From Chitinophaga pinensis (lineage in GTDB: Bacteria > Bacteroidota > Bacteroidia > NS11-12g > UBA955), in the NCBI GenBank assembly GCA_945877575.1, contig CAMDUE010000007.1:62001-126000 (forward strand): 64,000 nt of DNA. The letters are read 5' to 3'. Of this stretch, positions 26,901-35,034 are shown piece by piece (positions within the stretch are counted from its first letter, which is position 1; every line of letters begins with the position of its first letter). The notes under the pieces were generated by a model. The model searched no databases, was not told the origin of the DNA, and saw only the letters and a list, made by a program, of their open reading frames with translations. Position numbers and translations under genes: made by a program.

Positions 26901-28046
26901 TTATTTTTTCTGGGCTAGTTGCAGATTGCACTCTTTATATTGAGCATTATAGCCAATATTGAAGGGTAGTTTAGCGGGTTTGATTTCATCGTACTTGGCT
27001 TTTAAGTCAGATTGAAACATATTGCTAAAAAGAGGAATGGTACGTTTGTATTCACCTAAAACGGCAACTGAAAAACCATTGTTTTCTAGTTCCTTTAAGG
27101 GGATACCCGAATCGTCTTGGAGAATGGTATTGCAATTTTTTAAGCAGATATTCCTGATGATTGAGAAATAATCTTTATGCATCAAATAGGTAGCTGCTTT
27201 AAAGAAGGCAGCAGAATTGGTTTTTGATGCCAAATAAAAAGCAGAACCAATGCGTTTGTTTTTTTGGTTTAGACCCAAATCGCTGAGGTCTTCAGAGAAG
27301 TAAATGAGTTCTTTTACGGTTCCATTATTGGATGAATAACCGATTTTAATGCCTTTTTGGTTGTGAGGTTTGGTGGAAATTGGCTGAATTTTGGTGATTT
27401 TACCAGAATCGTTGATGTCAAAAGATTGGATGTAGTGAATTTGGTTTCCAAACTTGGCCAAGTAATAGAGGCAGGTGTGAATGGTTCCATTTAGGTATCC
27501 TTTTTTGAAATCAACGGCCATACTTTTCGTTCTAAAAAAGCCCAATTGATGTGGGAAGAATAACGATTTTTCTAAATTTCTTAAGTATTCAGTTAGTAGG
27601 GTAGAGTCGGCGGTATTGGGGTCAAATAGAAATCCAGCAGGTTCGAGTCCAATCATAATGATGGTGTCAGCATTTGGATAGAATAAATGCGGATAAAAGA
27701 AATCTCCACCGGCAAAAGGGTATAAGACAGTTCCCACTGGGTTTGTTAGTGCCTTTTGTGAATGGGTCCAAGAAGCAATGGGTTGAGCTATGTTGCGGTT
27801 GAGTTTATCCCATTTTGCTTGGCTGGTAGAGCTGAATTCTGACCAAATTGGATTTAAATGGGTTTGTTGGGTTAGGTTTTCGGAATCACCGGCAAGCAAT
27901 TGACAGAAGGGGTTCCAAATACTATCAACGGGGGTTGCATTAACCGTGGTTTTTGCAGGAATGGTAGAATCTTTTTTGGACTTTTCGGTTTTGTTGCCCT
28001 GGCATGCGAAAAGGAACAACGGAAGAAACCAAACTACGCGTTTCAT
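26901..28046 (-). CDS. Lipoprotein of unknown function
   Basis: 381 aa from ATG 28046: the signal WFLPLFLFAC gives an acylated Cys15. The frame is open further upstream to 28109, but that extension has no signal peptide at its N terminus and a TAnnTTTG box sits inside it, so 28046 is the better start. The mature protein contains TVLYPFAGGDFFYPHLFYP and a segment LLQDDSGIPLKEL-like near residue 320 (read approximately). I do not recognise the family with confidence. In operon with prmA. Confidence 0.7.
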   Translation of the reverse strand: MKRVVWFLPLFLFACQGNKTEKSKKDSTIPAKTTVNATPVDSIWNPFCQLLAGDSENLTQQTHLNPIWSEFSSTSQAKWDKLNRNIAQPIASWTHSQKALTNPVGTVLYPFAGGDFFYPHLFYPNADTIIMIGLEPAGFLFDPNTADSTLLTEYLRNLEKSLFFPHQLGFFRTKSMAVDFKKGYLNGTIHTCLYYLAKFGNQIHYIQSFDINDSGKITKIQPISTKPHNQKGIKIGYSSNNGTVKELIYFSEDLSDLGLNQKNKRIGSAFYLASKTNSAAFFKAATYLMHKDYFSIIRNICLKNCNTILQDDSGIPLKELENNGFSVAVLGEYKRTIPLFSNMFQSDLKAKYDEIKPAKLPFNIGYNAQYKECNLQLAQKK

Positions 28047-28054
28047 ATTGGGAG

Positions 28055-28062
28055 CAAATGTA
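28055..28062 (-). promoter_or_regulatory. TAnnTTTG box of the lipoprotein-prmA unit
   Basis: TACATTTG on the minus strand, 8 nt before ATG 28046. Confidence 0.55.
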
Positions 28063-28069
28063 CAATCTT

Positions 28070-28783
28070 TTAGAATAGAGTGTGATGTTCGAAGGGTTGA
28101 ATGGACCAAGGAAAATTTCGGTCTGATGGTTTATTCAAATTAGGATTTACTGTAAAGGCTGTTAGGAAGTCAGGGGGCATTTGGTTGATTAAGAAATCTC
28201 GGTCATTGACTGAACCTTTTAGCCATAGTGGGGCATTTTTAGGTTCAATGATGACGGGCATTCTTTGTTTGGTGTTGTGTATTTCTGCCATAAACGGATT
28301 AGCGGCGGTGGTGAGAATGGTAAAACTCCTTTGCCATTGGTTTGAGGTTGGATGTTTGTAGTCAGAAAAAAGTCCCCCGAAAAAAAGAATCTTATGATTT
28401 TTTGGAAAAATAAAATGGGGAATCTTGGTTTTACCTTGGTGTTTCCATTCGAAGAAACCGGTAGCGGGAATCAAACAGGGATTATTCAACCAAGCATTTT
28501 TGAACATGGGTTTAACAGATGCGGTCTCAGAGCGAGCGTTGAGAGATAGCTTTTGCAATTCGGAAATCTGCTGTGGTTGAGACCAATTGGGAATTAGTCC
28601 CCATTCGGCAAGTTCGCTGTTTTGTGATTGGGTAACAATGGGTAGAATGGGGTGTGAAAATCCGTTCAAAAAGAAGCCTGGCTGGGGAATGAGTGCAGGA
28701 TCTAAATTTAGTTGAGCTTGAGAAAGTAATTCTTGAGTGGGTTTATTCTGCAAATTGATGTTGACCGAATATGAAAAGCACAT
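28070..28783 (-). CDS. SOS response-associated peptidase / HMCES-type abasic-site crosslinking protein
   Basis: SRAP family (YedK in E. coli, HMCES in humans): forms a thiazolidine crosslink to abasic sites in single-stranded DNA through its N-terminal cysteine. 237 aa. Met1-Cys2 gives the catalytic Cys2 after Met removal. NARSET, ATGFFEW with the active-site Glu, and HNTKQRMPVII with the conserved His are all present. A shortened promoter box TAACTTGC lies 4 nt before the ATG. Confidence 0.92.
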   Translation of the reverse strand: MCFSYSVNINLQNKPTQELLSQAQLNLDPALIPQPGFFLNGFSHPILPIVTQSQNSELAEWGLIPNWSQPQQISELQKLSLNARSETASVKPMFKNAWLNNPCLIPATGFFEWKHQGKTKIPHFIFPKNHKILFFGGLFSDYKHPTSNQWQRSFTILTTAANPFMAEIHNTKQRMPVIIEPKNAPLWLKGSVNDRDFLINQMPPDFLTAFTVNPNLNKPSDRNFPWSIQPFEHHTLF

Positions 28784-28828
28784 GGTTGCAAGTTAGGACA
28801 GACGATTGATTTTCTATAAATTGCTATC

Positions 28829-30031
28829 ATGATCTTTGCTTTGATACGGGAAAGAAAAAATCCGCCTGACAACCGAGTGGCATTGTCGCCGGTTCAATGT
28901 GTGACCTTGAAGAAGAGGTTTCCACAGGTTGATATTTGGGTGGAATCAAGTCCTGATCGTTGTTTTTCGGATGACGATTACAGGGAAGTAGGAATTGAGG
29001 TTAGGGATGATGTTTCTGGGGCTGATATTCTGTTAGGTATAAAAGAGGTACCTATTGAATTTTTAATTCCGAATAAGACCTATTTGATTTTTTCACACAC
29101 TATAAAGAAGCAGCCATACAATAGATGTTTGTTGCAAAGTATTTTGGAAAAGAACATTCGTTTGATAGATTATGAAGTGTTGAAATGGGAATCGGGGCAG
29201 CGTGTATTAGGATTTGGCCGTTGGGCTGGAATTATTGGTGCTTACAATGGTTTGAAGGTTTATGGTGAGCGTAATTCTTTGTATTCGTTGAAGCCTGCAC
29301 ATTTGTGTTTAGATTATGCTGAGGTGATATCAGAAGTCATTGTGAATGGGTTGCCTAACATTAAAATGGTAGTAACCGGAGGTGGAAGAGTAGCAAAAGG
29401 GGCGGTTGAATTTTTAAAGCAAGTAAGAGTTAGGGAAGTAACCCCACAACAGTATCTAAATGTGAGTTATGATGTGCCGGTATTTACTCAATTAAATAGT
29501 CCTGATTTGTATGTGCATCCCGATAAGAGTGAGTGGGACACTCATCATTTTTACGAGCATGGCAATGAATATATGTCACAGTTTCTGAATTATGTGAGGG
29601 TGAGTGATTTGATTATCAATGGAATTTTTTGGAATGAATCGTTGCCTAGATTGTTTGCGATAGAAGATTTAAAACGCGATGATTTCAAACCAAAGGTGAT
29701 AGCAGATATCAGTTGCGATGTGAATGGTAGCGTGCCCATTACAGTAAGAGCAACAAGTATTTCGGACCCGGTCTTGGGATGGGATATTTTTAATGGATGC
29801 GAAGGGGTGCCATTTTCACCGGGTGGAATTGACGTTATGGCTGTGGGTAATTTACCCAATGAATTGCCTAGGGATGCGAGTCACGATTTTGGGGCTATGT
29901 TATTCCAACACGTTATACCCGAATTATTGGAGTGCAACTCGCATCTTATTGAAAAGGCAACCATTGCTGAAAGTGGTCAGTTAACAACTGACTTTTTATA
30001 TCTGAGCGATTATGTTTTAGAACGTGATTAG
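28829..30031 (+). CDS. Lysine-forming saccharopine-dehydrogenase-like NAD(P)-dependent oxidoreductase
   Basis: 400 aa of the alanine dehydrogenase/transhydrogenase/Lys1 superfamily. The N terminus FALIRERKNPPDNRVALSP holds the Arg/Lys substrate-binding residues, FGRWAGIIGAYNGL is typical of the Lys1 branch, MVVTGGGRVAKGAVEF is the Rossmann nucleotide site, and PKVIADISCDVNGSVP is the conserved second-domain motif. Bacterial members lack an established alpha-aminoadipate pathway, so the true reaction is uncertain. TAAATTG lies 5 nt upstream of the ATG. Confidence 0.75.
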   Translation: MIFALIRERKNPPDNRVALSPVQCVTLKKRFPQVDIWVESSPDRCFSDDDYREVGIEVRDDVSGADILLGIKEVPIEFLIPNKTYLIFSHTIKKQPYNRCLLQSILEKNIRLIDYEVLKWESGQRVLGFGRWAGIIGAYNGLKVYGERNSLYSLKPAHLCLDYAEVISEVIVNGLPNIKMVVTGGGRVAKGAVEFLKQVRVREVTPQQYLNVSYDVPVFTQLNSPDLYVHPDKSEWDTHHFYEHGNEYMSQFLNYVRVSDLIINGIFWNESLPRLFAIEDLKRDDFKPKVIADISCDVNGSVPITVRATSISDPVLGWDIFNGCEGVPFSPGGIDVMAVGNLPNELPRDASHDFGAMLFQHVIPELLECNSHLIEKATIAESGQLTTDFLYLSDYVLERD

Positions 30032-30037
30032 TTTTGG

Positions 30038-30056
30038 GCGGTTCAATTAGAACTGC
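30038..30056. terminator. Hairpin between convergent genes
   Basis: GCGGTTC, loop AATTA, GAACTGC: a 7-bp stem with one G-T wobble between the dehydrogenase and ndk stop codons. No strong T-tract, so only a candidate bidirectional terminator. Confidence 0.4.
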
Positions 30057-30078
30057 TCAAATTTAGAACTGCTCAAAT
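30047..30078. repeat. Perfect 16-bp tandem duplication at the ndk 3' end
   Basis: TTAGAACTGCTCAAAT occurs twice head to tail. The right copy contains the last codons and stop of ndk; the left copy duplicates them just outside the gene. Confidence 0.9.
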
Positions 30079-30479
30079 TTTGAGAAGAAGAAGCTTCCTT
30101 CGATAGCAGCGTTTTCATCGCTGTCGCTTCCGTGGATTGCGTTTGCATCGATGCTTTTAGCATATAGGTTGCGAATGGTTCCTTCTGCTGCTTGCTCAGG
30201 ATTAGTAGCACCGATCAAATTACGGAAATCTGCAACAGCGTTGTCTTTTTCAAGAATTGCCGCATAAATTGGACCGCTGGTCATGAAACTCACCAACTCT
30301 CCGTAAAAAGGTCTTTCCTTGTGAACTTCGTAGAATGCGCCAGCTTGATCTGTAGTTAGATAGGTGTATTTTAAAGCTACAACTCTAAAACCAGCTTGAA
30401 TGATGTGATCTAGGATTTTACCTGCATGTCCGTTAGCTACGGCATCAGGTTTAATCATGGTAAAAGTACGATTTGACAT
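30063..30479 (-). CDS. ndk: Nucleoside diphosphate kinase
   Basis: Transfers gamma-phosphate between nucleotides via a phosphohistidine. 138 aa. [13 protein letters not shown] at the N terminus and [12 protein letters not shown] with catalytic His116 are intact, and the protein ends [18 protein letters not shown], a one-mismatch form of the promoter box, lies about 20 nt upstream. Divergent from the LOG-family gene. Confidence 0.95.
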   Translation of the reverse strand: MSNRTFTMIKPDAVANGHAGKILDHIIQAGFRVVALKYTYLTTDQAGAFYEVHKERPFYGELVSFMTSGPIYAAILEKDNAVADFRNLIGATNPEQAAEGTIRNLYAKSIDANAIHGSDSDENAAIEGSFFFSKFEQF

Positions 30480-30548
30480 GTTTTATTGTGGATTTCGCTC
30501 CAAATTTCGTGATTTATTGGGAACTTTGAAGATGATTGGTCGATTTTT

Positions 30549-31298
30549 ATGGAAAGTTCAAATAATAATTTAAAAAATCAGCGCAGAATGCGCGGAGTGG
30601 GTGATTTGCATATGTTGGAAGGCCCACATAGTAGGTCAGAGGAGTTCTTTTTTCTTTTTCGTGTGGTTTGGGAATTTTTGAAGGGATTTAGGAAGTTGCA
30701 TTTTGTGGGTCCGTGTGTAAGTGTTTTTGGATCTGCTCGTTATGGATCTGATCATGATTATTATCAAAAGGCAAAATTGATGGGTGCAAAAATCAGTGAA
30801 TCTGGATTTACCGTTTTGACGGGTGGTGGACCAGGAATCATGATGGCTGCAAATGAAGGTGCAAAGAGTGTTGGAGGCAAGAGTATAGGAGTGAACATTG
30901 AATTACCTTTTGAGCAAAAGCCCAATCCATTTCTAGATGTTTGGGTAGACATAAGATATTTCTTTGTGCGCAAGGTGTTGTTGTTTAAGTATTCTGTTGG
31001 ATTTGTGATTTTTCCCGGTGGATTTGGAACGATGGATGAAATGTTTGAAGCGTTGACATTGATTCAAACTCGAAAAATGCCTTGGTTTCCGGTGGTAATT
31101 GTAGGAACTGAGTTTTGGTCTGCTTATCAGAAGTTTGTAGATCAAATGGAAATTGGAGGAACTATATCACCTGAAGACAAGAATCTGTATCTAGTTACCG
31201 ATGATTTAGATGAAGCATTGGATTACATTCACGAGAAGGTGGCATTAATGCCGCGCAAAAAACAAAATTATCGTCGATTCTGGTGGTTGGGTGAGTAG
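30549..31298 (+). CDS. LOG-family protein (TIGR00730 type, nucleotide phosphoribohydrolase-like)
   Basis: 249 aa. The lysine-decarboxylase-like Rossmann fold of cytokinin-activating/nucleotide 5'-monophosphate phosphoribohydrolases: VSVFGSARYG, TGGGPGIMMAANEGA and the catalytic PGGFGTMDEMFE (around residues 157-168) are present. In bacteria these enzymes probably cleave nucleoside monophosphates to base plus ribose 5-phosphate. It heads a run of same-strand genes including the deoxyhypusine-synthase-like gene 20 bp on. Confidence 0.88.
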   Translation: MESSNNNLKNQRRMRGVGDLHMLEGPHSRSEEFFFLFRVVWEFLKGFRKLHFVGPCVSVFGSARYGSDHDYYQKAKLMGAKISESGFTVLTGGGPGIMMAANEGAKSVGGKSIGVNIELPFEQKPNPFLDVWVDIRYFFVRKVLLFKYSVGFVIFPGGFGTMDEMFEALTLIQTRKMPWFPVVIVGTEFWSAYQKFVDQMEIGGTISPEDKNLYLVTDDLDEALDYIHEKVALMPRKKQNYRRFWWLGE

Positions 31299-31306
31299 AT
31301 TTGAAG

Positions 31307-31314
31307 TAACTTTG
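31307..31314 (+). promoter_or_regulatory. TAnnTTTG box of the deoxyhypusine-synthase-like gene
   Basis: TAACTTTG, 4 nt before ATG 31319. A TTG about 17 nt further upstream could serve as the -33 element. Confidence 0.6.
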
Positions 31315-31318
31315 CAGT

Positions 31319-32290
31319 ATGAAAGGTCCTATTTCTCAATTCATTGAAAATCATTACTTGCACTTTAATGCAGCTGCTTTAGTTGATGCTGCAAAAGGAT
31401 ATGAAACGCATCTTACTGAAGGTGGTAAAATGATGGTAACCCTTGCGGGTGCTATGAGTACTGCCGAGTTAGGTAAAAGTTTAGCAGAAATGATTCGTCA
31501 GGGAAAGGTTGATATTATTTCTTGTACTGGAGCAAATCTTGAAGAGGATATTATGAACTTGGTGGCACACAAGCACTACAAGAGGGTACCAAACTACAGA
31601 GATTTAAGTCCGCAAGATGAGTGGGATTTATTGGAAAATCACTTCAACAGAGTTACTGATACTTGCATACCGGAGGAAGAGGCTTTCAGAAGACTTCAGA
31701 AGCACATTCATGGAATTTGGAAGGGCGCTGATGACAAAGGTGAACGTTACTTTCCTCACGAATACATGTACAAAATTTTGCTGAGCGGCGAGTTAGAACA
31801 ATATTATGAAATCGACCCTAAGAATAGTTGGATGCTTGCAGCTGCAGAAAGAAATTTGCCCATTGTAGTTCCGGGTTGGGAAGATTCTACCATGGGGAAC
31901 ATTTTTGCGAGTTACGTGATCAAAGGAGAAATCAAGGCATCTACCATGAAGAGTGGTATAGAATACATGACTTGGTTGGCAGATTGGTACGTAAAGAATT
32001 CAGAAGGTAAAGGTGTAGGTTTTTTCCAAATTGGAGGCGGTATTGCGGGTGATTTCCCTATTTGCGTAGTTCCTATGTTGTATCAAGATATGGAAATGGA
32101 AAACATCCCATTTTGGTCGTATTTCTGTCAAATTTCGGATAGTACTACGAGTTACGGAAGTTATTCAGGTGCTGTTCCCAATGAGAAAATCACTTGGGGT
32201 AAATTAGATATAAATACTCCCAAGTTCATTGTTGAAAGCGATGCTACTATCGTAGCGCCCTTGATATTTGCTTGGGTATTGGGATGGTAA
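31319..32290 (+). CDS. Deoxyhypusine-synthase-like protein
   Basis: 323 aa. Deoxyhypusine synthase transfers the aminobutyl group of spermidine to a lysine of eIF5A, which bacteria lack; bacterial homologues may act on other polyamine acceptors or make homospermidine. MVTLAGAMSTAELGK is the NAD-binding start, VDIISCTGANLEED follows, and FFQIGGGIAGDFPICVVP matches the family core. The catalytic-lysine motif EAVSWGK is represented by NEKITWGKL, with Lys295 in place. Its stop overlaps the start of the truncated hemoglobin gene. Confidence 0.85.
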   Translation: MKGPISQFIENHYLHFNAAALVDAAKGYETHLTEGGKMMVTLAGAMSTAELGKSLAEMIRQGKVDIISCTGANLEEDIMNLVAHKHYKRVPNYRDLSPQDEWDLLENHFNRVTDTCIPEEEAFRRLQKHIHGIWKGADDKGERYFPHEYMYKILLSGELEQYYEIDPKNSWMLAAAERNLPIVVPGWEDSTMGNIFASYVIKGEIKASTMKSGIEYMTWLADWYVKNSEGKGVGFFQIGGGIAGDFPICVVPMLYQDMEMENIPFWSYFCQISDSTTSYGSYSGAVPNEKITWGKLDINTPKFIVESDATIVAPLIFAWVLGW

Positions 32291-32664
32291 TTCCAAAATC
32301 TGATATTGTATTGTTTGAAGATGTTCAAAAGGTTGTTAATAGACAATATGAACAGTTAATTGCAGATCCTCAAACAGGAAGACACTTCAAAGAACTCAAT
32401 TTTGAAGAGCATTTTCCAAGAATCTACAATTTTTGGAGCTTTATATTAGGAATTGATCCTGAAAATCATGCTTATAAGGGAAGTGCATTTGAACCGCATA
32501 CCCATATGGATCTGACGCATCAAGATTTCAACGACTGGCAGAAATATTTGAAAATTGCCGTAGAGGAACGATTTGAGGGTCCTACAGCCAATTTAATGTT
32601 GCAAAAGGCAGAGCAACTAGGGATGATGTTTGAATACAAACTGGGTTTACTAGACGATAAATAA
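32284..32664 (+). CDS. Group III truncated hemoglobin
   Basis: 126 aa 2-on-2 globin that binds heme and O2/NO. Signature residues of group III: Tyr in VNRQYEQLIAD, FPRIYNFWSFIL, the proximal His in HTHMDLTH, and FNDWQKYL with the conserved Trp. ATG 32284 overlaps the upstream stop by 7 bp; the TTG at 32272 is a less likely start. The operon position suggests co-expression with the deoxyhypusine-synthase-like enzyme, with no known functional reason. Confidence 0.82.
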   Translation: MVIPKSDIVLFEDVQKVVNRQYEQLIADPQTGRHFKELNFEEHFPRIYNFWSFILGIDPENHAYKGSAFEPHTHMDLTHQDFNDWQKYLKIAVEERFEGPTANLMLQKAEQLGMMFEYKLGLLDDK

Positions 32665-32667
32665 ATT

Positions 32668-33189
32668 ATGAGTAATTTAATTCCTAAATTAAAGAATATC
32701 AAAGGGTTTCTCTTTGATATTGACGGAGTTCTGACCAAAGGTTCGGTTTTGGTGACCGAAGAGGGACATATGCTCAGATCGGTGAATATTAAAGATGGTT
32801 ATGCCTTACAACATGCTGTTAAACAAGGATATATTGTGGGGGTAATCTCTGGCGGAAGATCTGAGGGAATGAGAAAACGATTTGAAGGATTAGGACTTAA
32901 ACATATTTACCTTGGCCAATCGCATAAAGAGGAGGCCTTTGAAGAAGTTTGCAAGTTAAGTGGAGTAAATGCCTCCGAATTTATCTATATGGGCGATGAT
33001 ATGCCTGATATTCCGTTGTTCGAAAAAGTAGGTTTGAGTTGCTGTCCGAAGGACGCAAGCATCGACGTTTTGGATAGAGCTGAGTACATAGCGAATGCAA
33101 ATGGAGGTGAAGGTTGTGTTAGAGAAATCATTGAAAAAGTGATGAAACTTCAAAATTCTTGGTTTAACGATGACACACACCGTTGGTAA
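32668..33189 (+). CDS. KdsC-like HAD phosphatase
   Basis: 173 aa HAD subfamily III enzyme, typically 3-deoxy-D-manno-octulosonate 8-phosphate phosphatase for lipopolysaccharide core. FDIDGVLTKG carries the nucleophile Asp, ISGGRSEG motif II, and YMGDDMPDIPLF the terminal metal-binding Asp pair. Three bases after the globin gene. KdsC versus a related sugar phosphatase cannot be settled by reading. Confidence 0.85.
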   Translation: MSNLIPKLKNIKGFLFDIDGVLTKGSVLVTEEGHMLRSVNIKDGYALQHAVKQGYIVGVISGGRSEGMRKRFEGLGLKHIYLGQSHKEEAFEEVCKLSGVNASEFIYMGDDMPDIPLFEKVGLSCCPKDASIDVLDRAEYIANANGGEGCVREIIEKVMKLQNSWFNDDTHRW

Positions 33190-33205
33190 GCATGTTTTCA
33201 TTGCT

Positions 33206-33213
33206 TACATTTG
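33206..33213 (+). promoter_or_regulatory. TAnnTTTG box of the CBS-domain gene
   Basis: TACATTTG, 6 nt before ATG 33220. The TTG at 33211 lies inside the box and should not be read as a start codon. Confidence 0.6.
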
Positions 33214-33219
33214 AAAAAC

Positions 33220-33882
33220 ATGACTGCTAAAGAACTATTAAACGAAAGTATCAATGTATTAAGACATACAGATACGGTAGAAGCAGCTGTGGGCTACCTA
33301 AATGGCCAGGGTTTGACGGAATTGCCGGTTGTAAAGAATAAATTCTTATACAATTACGCGCGAATTGAAAACTTGAATCAAGTAGATGATCATTCTTTGA
33401 GATTGGATGAAGTTATTGCTGAAAATGTTCATGCACCCGCTGTGTTTCACAATCACCATTTATACGAAATTGTTCCTATAATGGCGGTTAGTGAGTTGTC
33501 AGTTATTGCTGTTTTAGGAGAGAATAAAGAGTTTGAAGGAACCATTGATCAAAGGCGAATCAATAAATTGATCACCGAATCTATGACTTATAGAGGACTA
33601 GGTGCTGTGGTGGTATTGGATTTAGAGGACCGTGATTTCTCACCTGCCTCAATCTGCAGATGGGTTGAAGAGAATGGAGCTAAGGTCATTGGAATGATGG
33701 TAAAAAGCGAGGAAATGGGAAGATTAAAGGTTAATTTGAAATTGAATACCACGGTTTCGAGAAATATTGTATCCACATTTCAAAGACAAGGTTATAAGGT
33801 AGAGAATGTTTATTTGTCAGAAGATCAAAATGGCCAAGAAGACAGAGAGATAGACATGGTTCTCAAGTTTTTTGATTTATAA
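33220..33882 (+). CDS. CBS-domain protein
   Basis: 220 aa cytosolic protein. Two CBS-like halves in the first ~120 residues (AKELLNESINVL..., then LDEVIAENVHAPA...), followed by an ACT-like beta-alpha region (YRGLGAVVVLDLEDRDFSP... LNTTVSRNIVSTFQRQGYKVENVY). CBS domains bind adenosyl ligands. In many Bacteroidota this gene sits next to nadK; here it does not. Function unknown. Confidence 0.72.
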   Translation: MTAKELLNESINVLRHTDTVEAAVGYLNGQGLTELPVVKNKFLYNYARIENLNQVDDHSLRLDEVIAENVHAPAVFHNHHLYEIVPIMAVSELSVIAVLGENKEFEGTIDQRRINKLITESMTYRGLGAVVVLDLEDRDFSPASICRWVEENGAKVIGMMVKSEEMGRLKVNLKLNTTVSRNIVSTFQRQGYKVENVYLSEDQNGQEDREIDMVLKFFDL

Positions 33883-33890
33883 TTTTTTTT

Positions 33891-33911
33891 GGGATTGCAT
33901 GTGAAAATCCC
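33891..33911 (+). terminator. Possible weak terminator hairpin
   Basis: GGGATT, nine-base loop, AATCCC, followed by a T/A-rich stretch, after the CBS gene. A run of eight T lies before rather than after the stem, so support is weak. Confidence 0.3.
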
Positions 33912-34007
33912 TATTTATTATTGAAATTTGTGGAAAACCGATTTATACTGCTGCAAATATTGTTTGTAGATATGTCGTTAGTAGTACTTTGAAAGCATTT
34001 TAACTTT

Positions 34008-35033
34008 ATGAATGATAATTTGATCAATGAAAATGAGGTAAAACCAATAACTCTAGTTAGTGTTGTTAATTTTTTCTGGAGGTGGCGCAAGGTTTTCATC
34101 ATTTCGGCGAGCATAGCAGCAGTAATGGCAATTGTTATGACCCATCCGGCCATCACGAAGCCAAAATACAAGGCTCAGCACATTTTTTATCCCACGAAAA
34201 ACAACTCAATATCCAATGCGTTATTGACCGAATTGAATCAGCGTCAACAAGACCCATTGGAATTTGGGGAAGAAATTGAAGCAGAAAAGGCGCTTCAAAT
34301 CATTCAATCGGGAACATTGATTGGTAGATTGGTAAAGAACTTCAATTTGATGGAGCATTACGGAATAGATCCTAAAAAAGAGAAATTTCCCAAGTATGCT
34401 TTAGATAATAAAATGAAGGAGAACTTCAGTTTTGAGAGAACTCGTTATTTAAGTATCAAGGTTGAAGTCTTAGACGAAGATCCCAAAATGGCTGCAGCTT
34501 TGGCCAACGGAATTGCCCTGTTGTATGATTCAATCAAAACAGAGGTTCAAAATCAAGTGGCAAAACCGGCTTTGGATATTGTTGGTCGTGCTTTAGCTGA
34601 AAAAAGAAGCAAAATTCAAAAAATTAAAGATGATTTAAGAGAATTGGGTACTCGAGGAATCACAAACTACGAAGAGCAGTCGCGCGCTTTGGCGGAAGAA
34701 ATATACAAAGCCCAATCATCTGGAAAAACCGGTCAATTGCAACAGTTACTTACTGAGCAAAAGGCGTTGGTAGCAAGTGGTGGTGATTTTATTGCTTTAA
34801 ATGAATTGATTAAGCTAGAAGAGGAAAAGGAAAGTAATTTAATCACGCAATTCGAAAAGCGCCAAGTAGATGTTGGTGAGCGCTTATCGCATAAATTTAC
34901 TGTAGAAGAGGCCACTGTTCCAGAAATTAAGTTTTGGCCTAAGCGCAGTTTTATTTTTATCATTTCAGTATTAGGAACCATCATTGCAACGGCCGTTGTG
35001 TTGGTGTGTTTTGAGCTGTTTTGGAAGAAGTAA
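34008..35033 (+). CDS. Wzz/GumC-like polysaccharide chain-length or export protein
   Basis: 341 aa inner-membrane protein. Hydrophobic segment near residues 30-48 and another near 310-335 flank a large periplasmic, coiled-coil-rich middle (about residues 180-300). This is the Wzz chain-length-determinant layout. The downstream O-antigen-ligase-like gene starts one base after the stop, supporting a surface-glycan role. No tyrosine-kinase domain is present. Confidence 0.8.
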   Translation: MNDNLINENEVKPITLVSVVNFFWRWRKVFIISASIAAVMAIVMTHPAITKPKYKAQHIFYPTKNNSISNALLTELNQRQQDPLEFGEEIEAEKALQIIQSGTLIGRLVKNFNLMEHYGIDPKKEKFPKYALDNKMKENFSFERTRYLSIKVEVLDEDPKMAAALANGIALLYDSIKTEVQNQVAKPALDIVGRALAEKRSKIQKIKDDLRELGTRGITNYEEQSRALAEEIYKAQSSGKTGQLQQLLTEQKALVASGGDFIALNELIKLEEEKESNLITQFEKRQVDVGERLSHKFTVEEATVPEIKFWPKRSFIFIISVLGTIIATAVVLVCFELFWKK

Positions 35034-35034
35034 T

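Noticed and set aside
33883-34007. tRNA or small RNA gene in the gap after the CBS gene
   Set aside because: AT-rich with one weak hairpin; no cloverleaf or T-loop signature.
34984-35034. N-terminal extension of the O-antigen ligase-like gene
   Set aside because: It overlaps Wzz-like coding sequence in another frame; ATG 35035 follows the previous stop directly.
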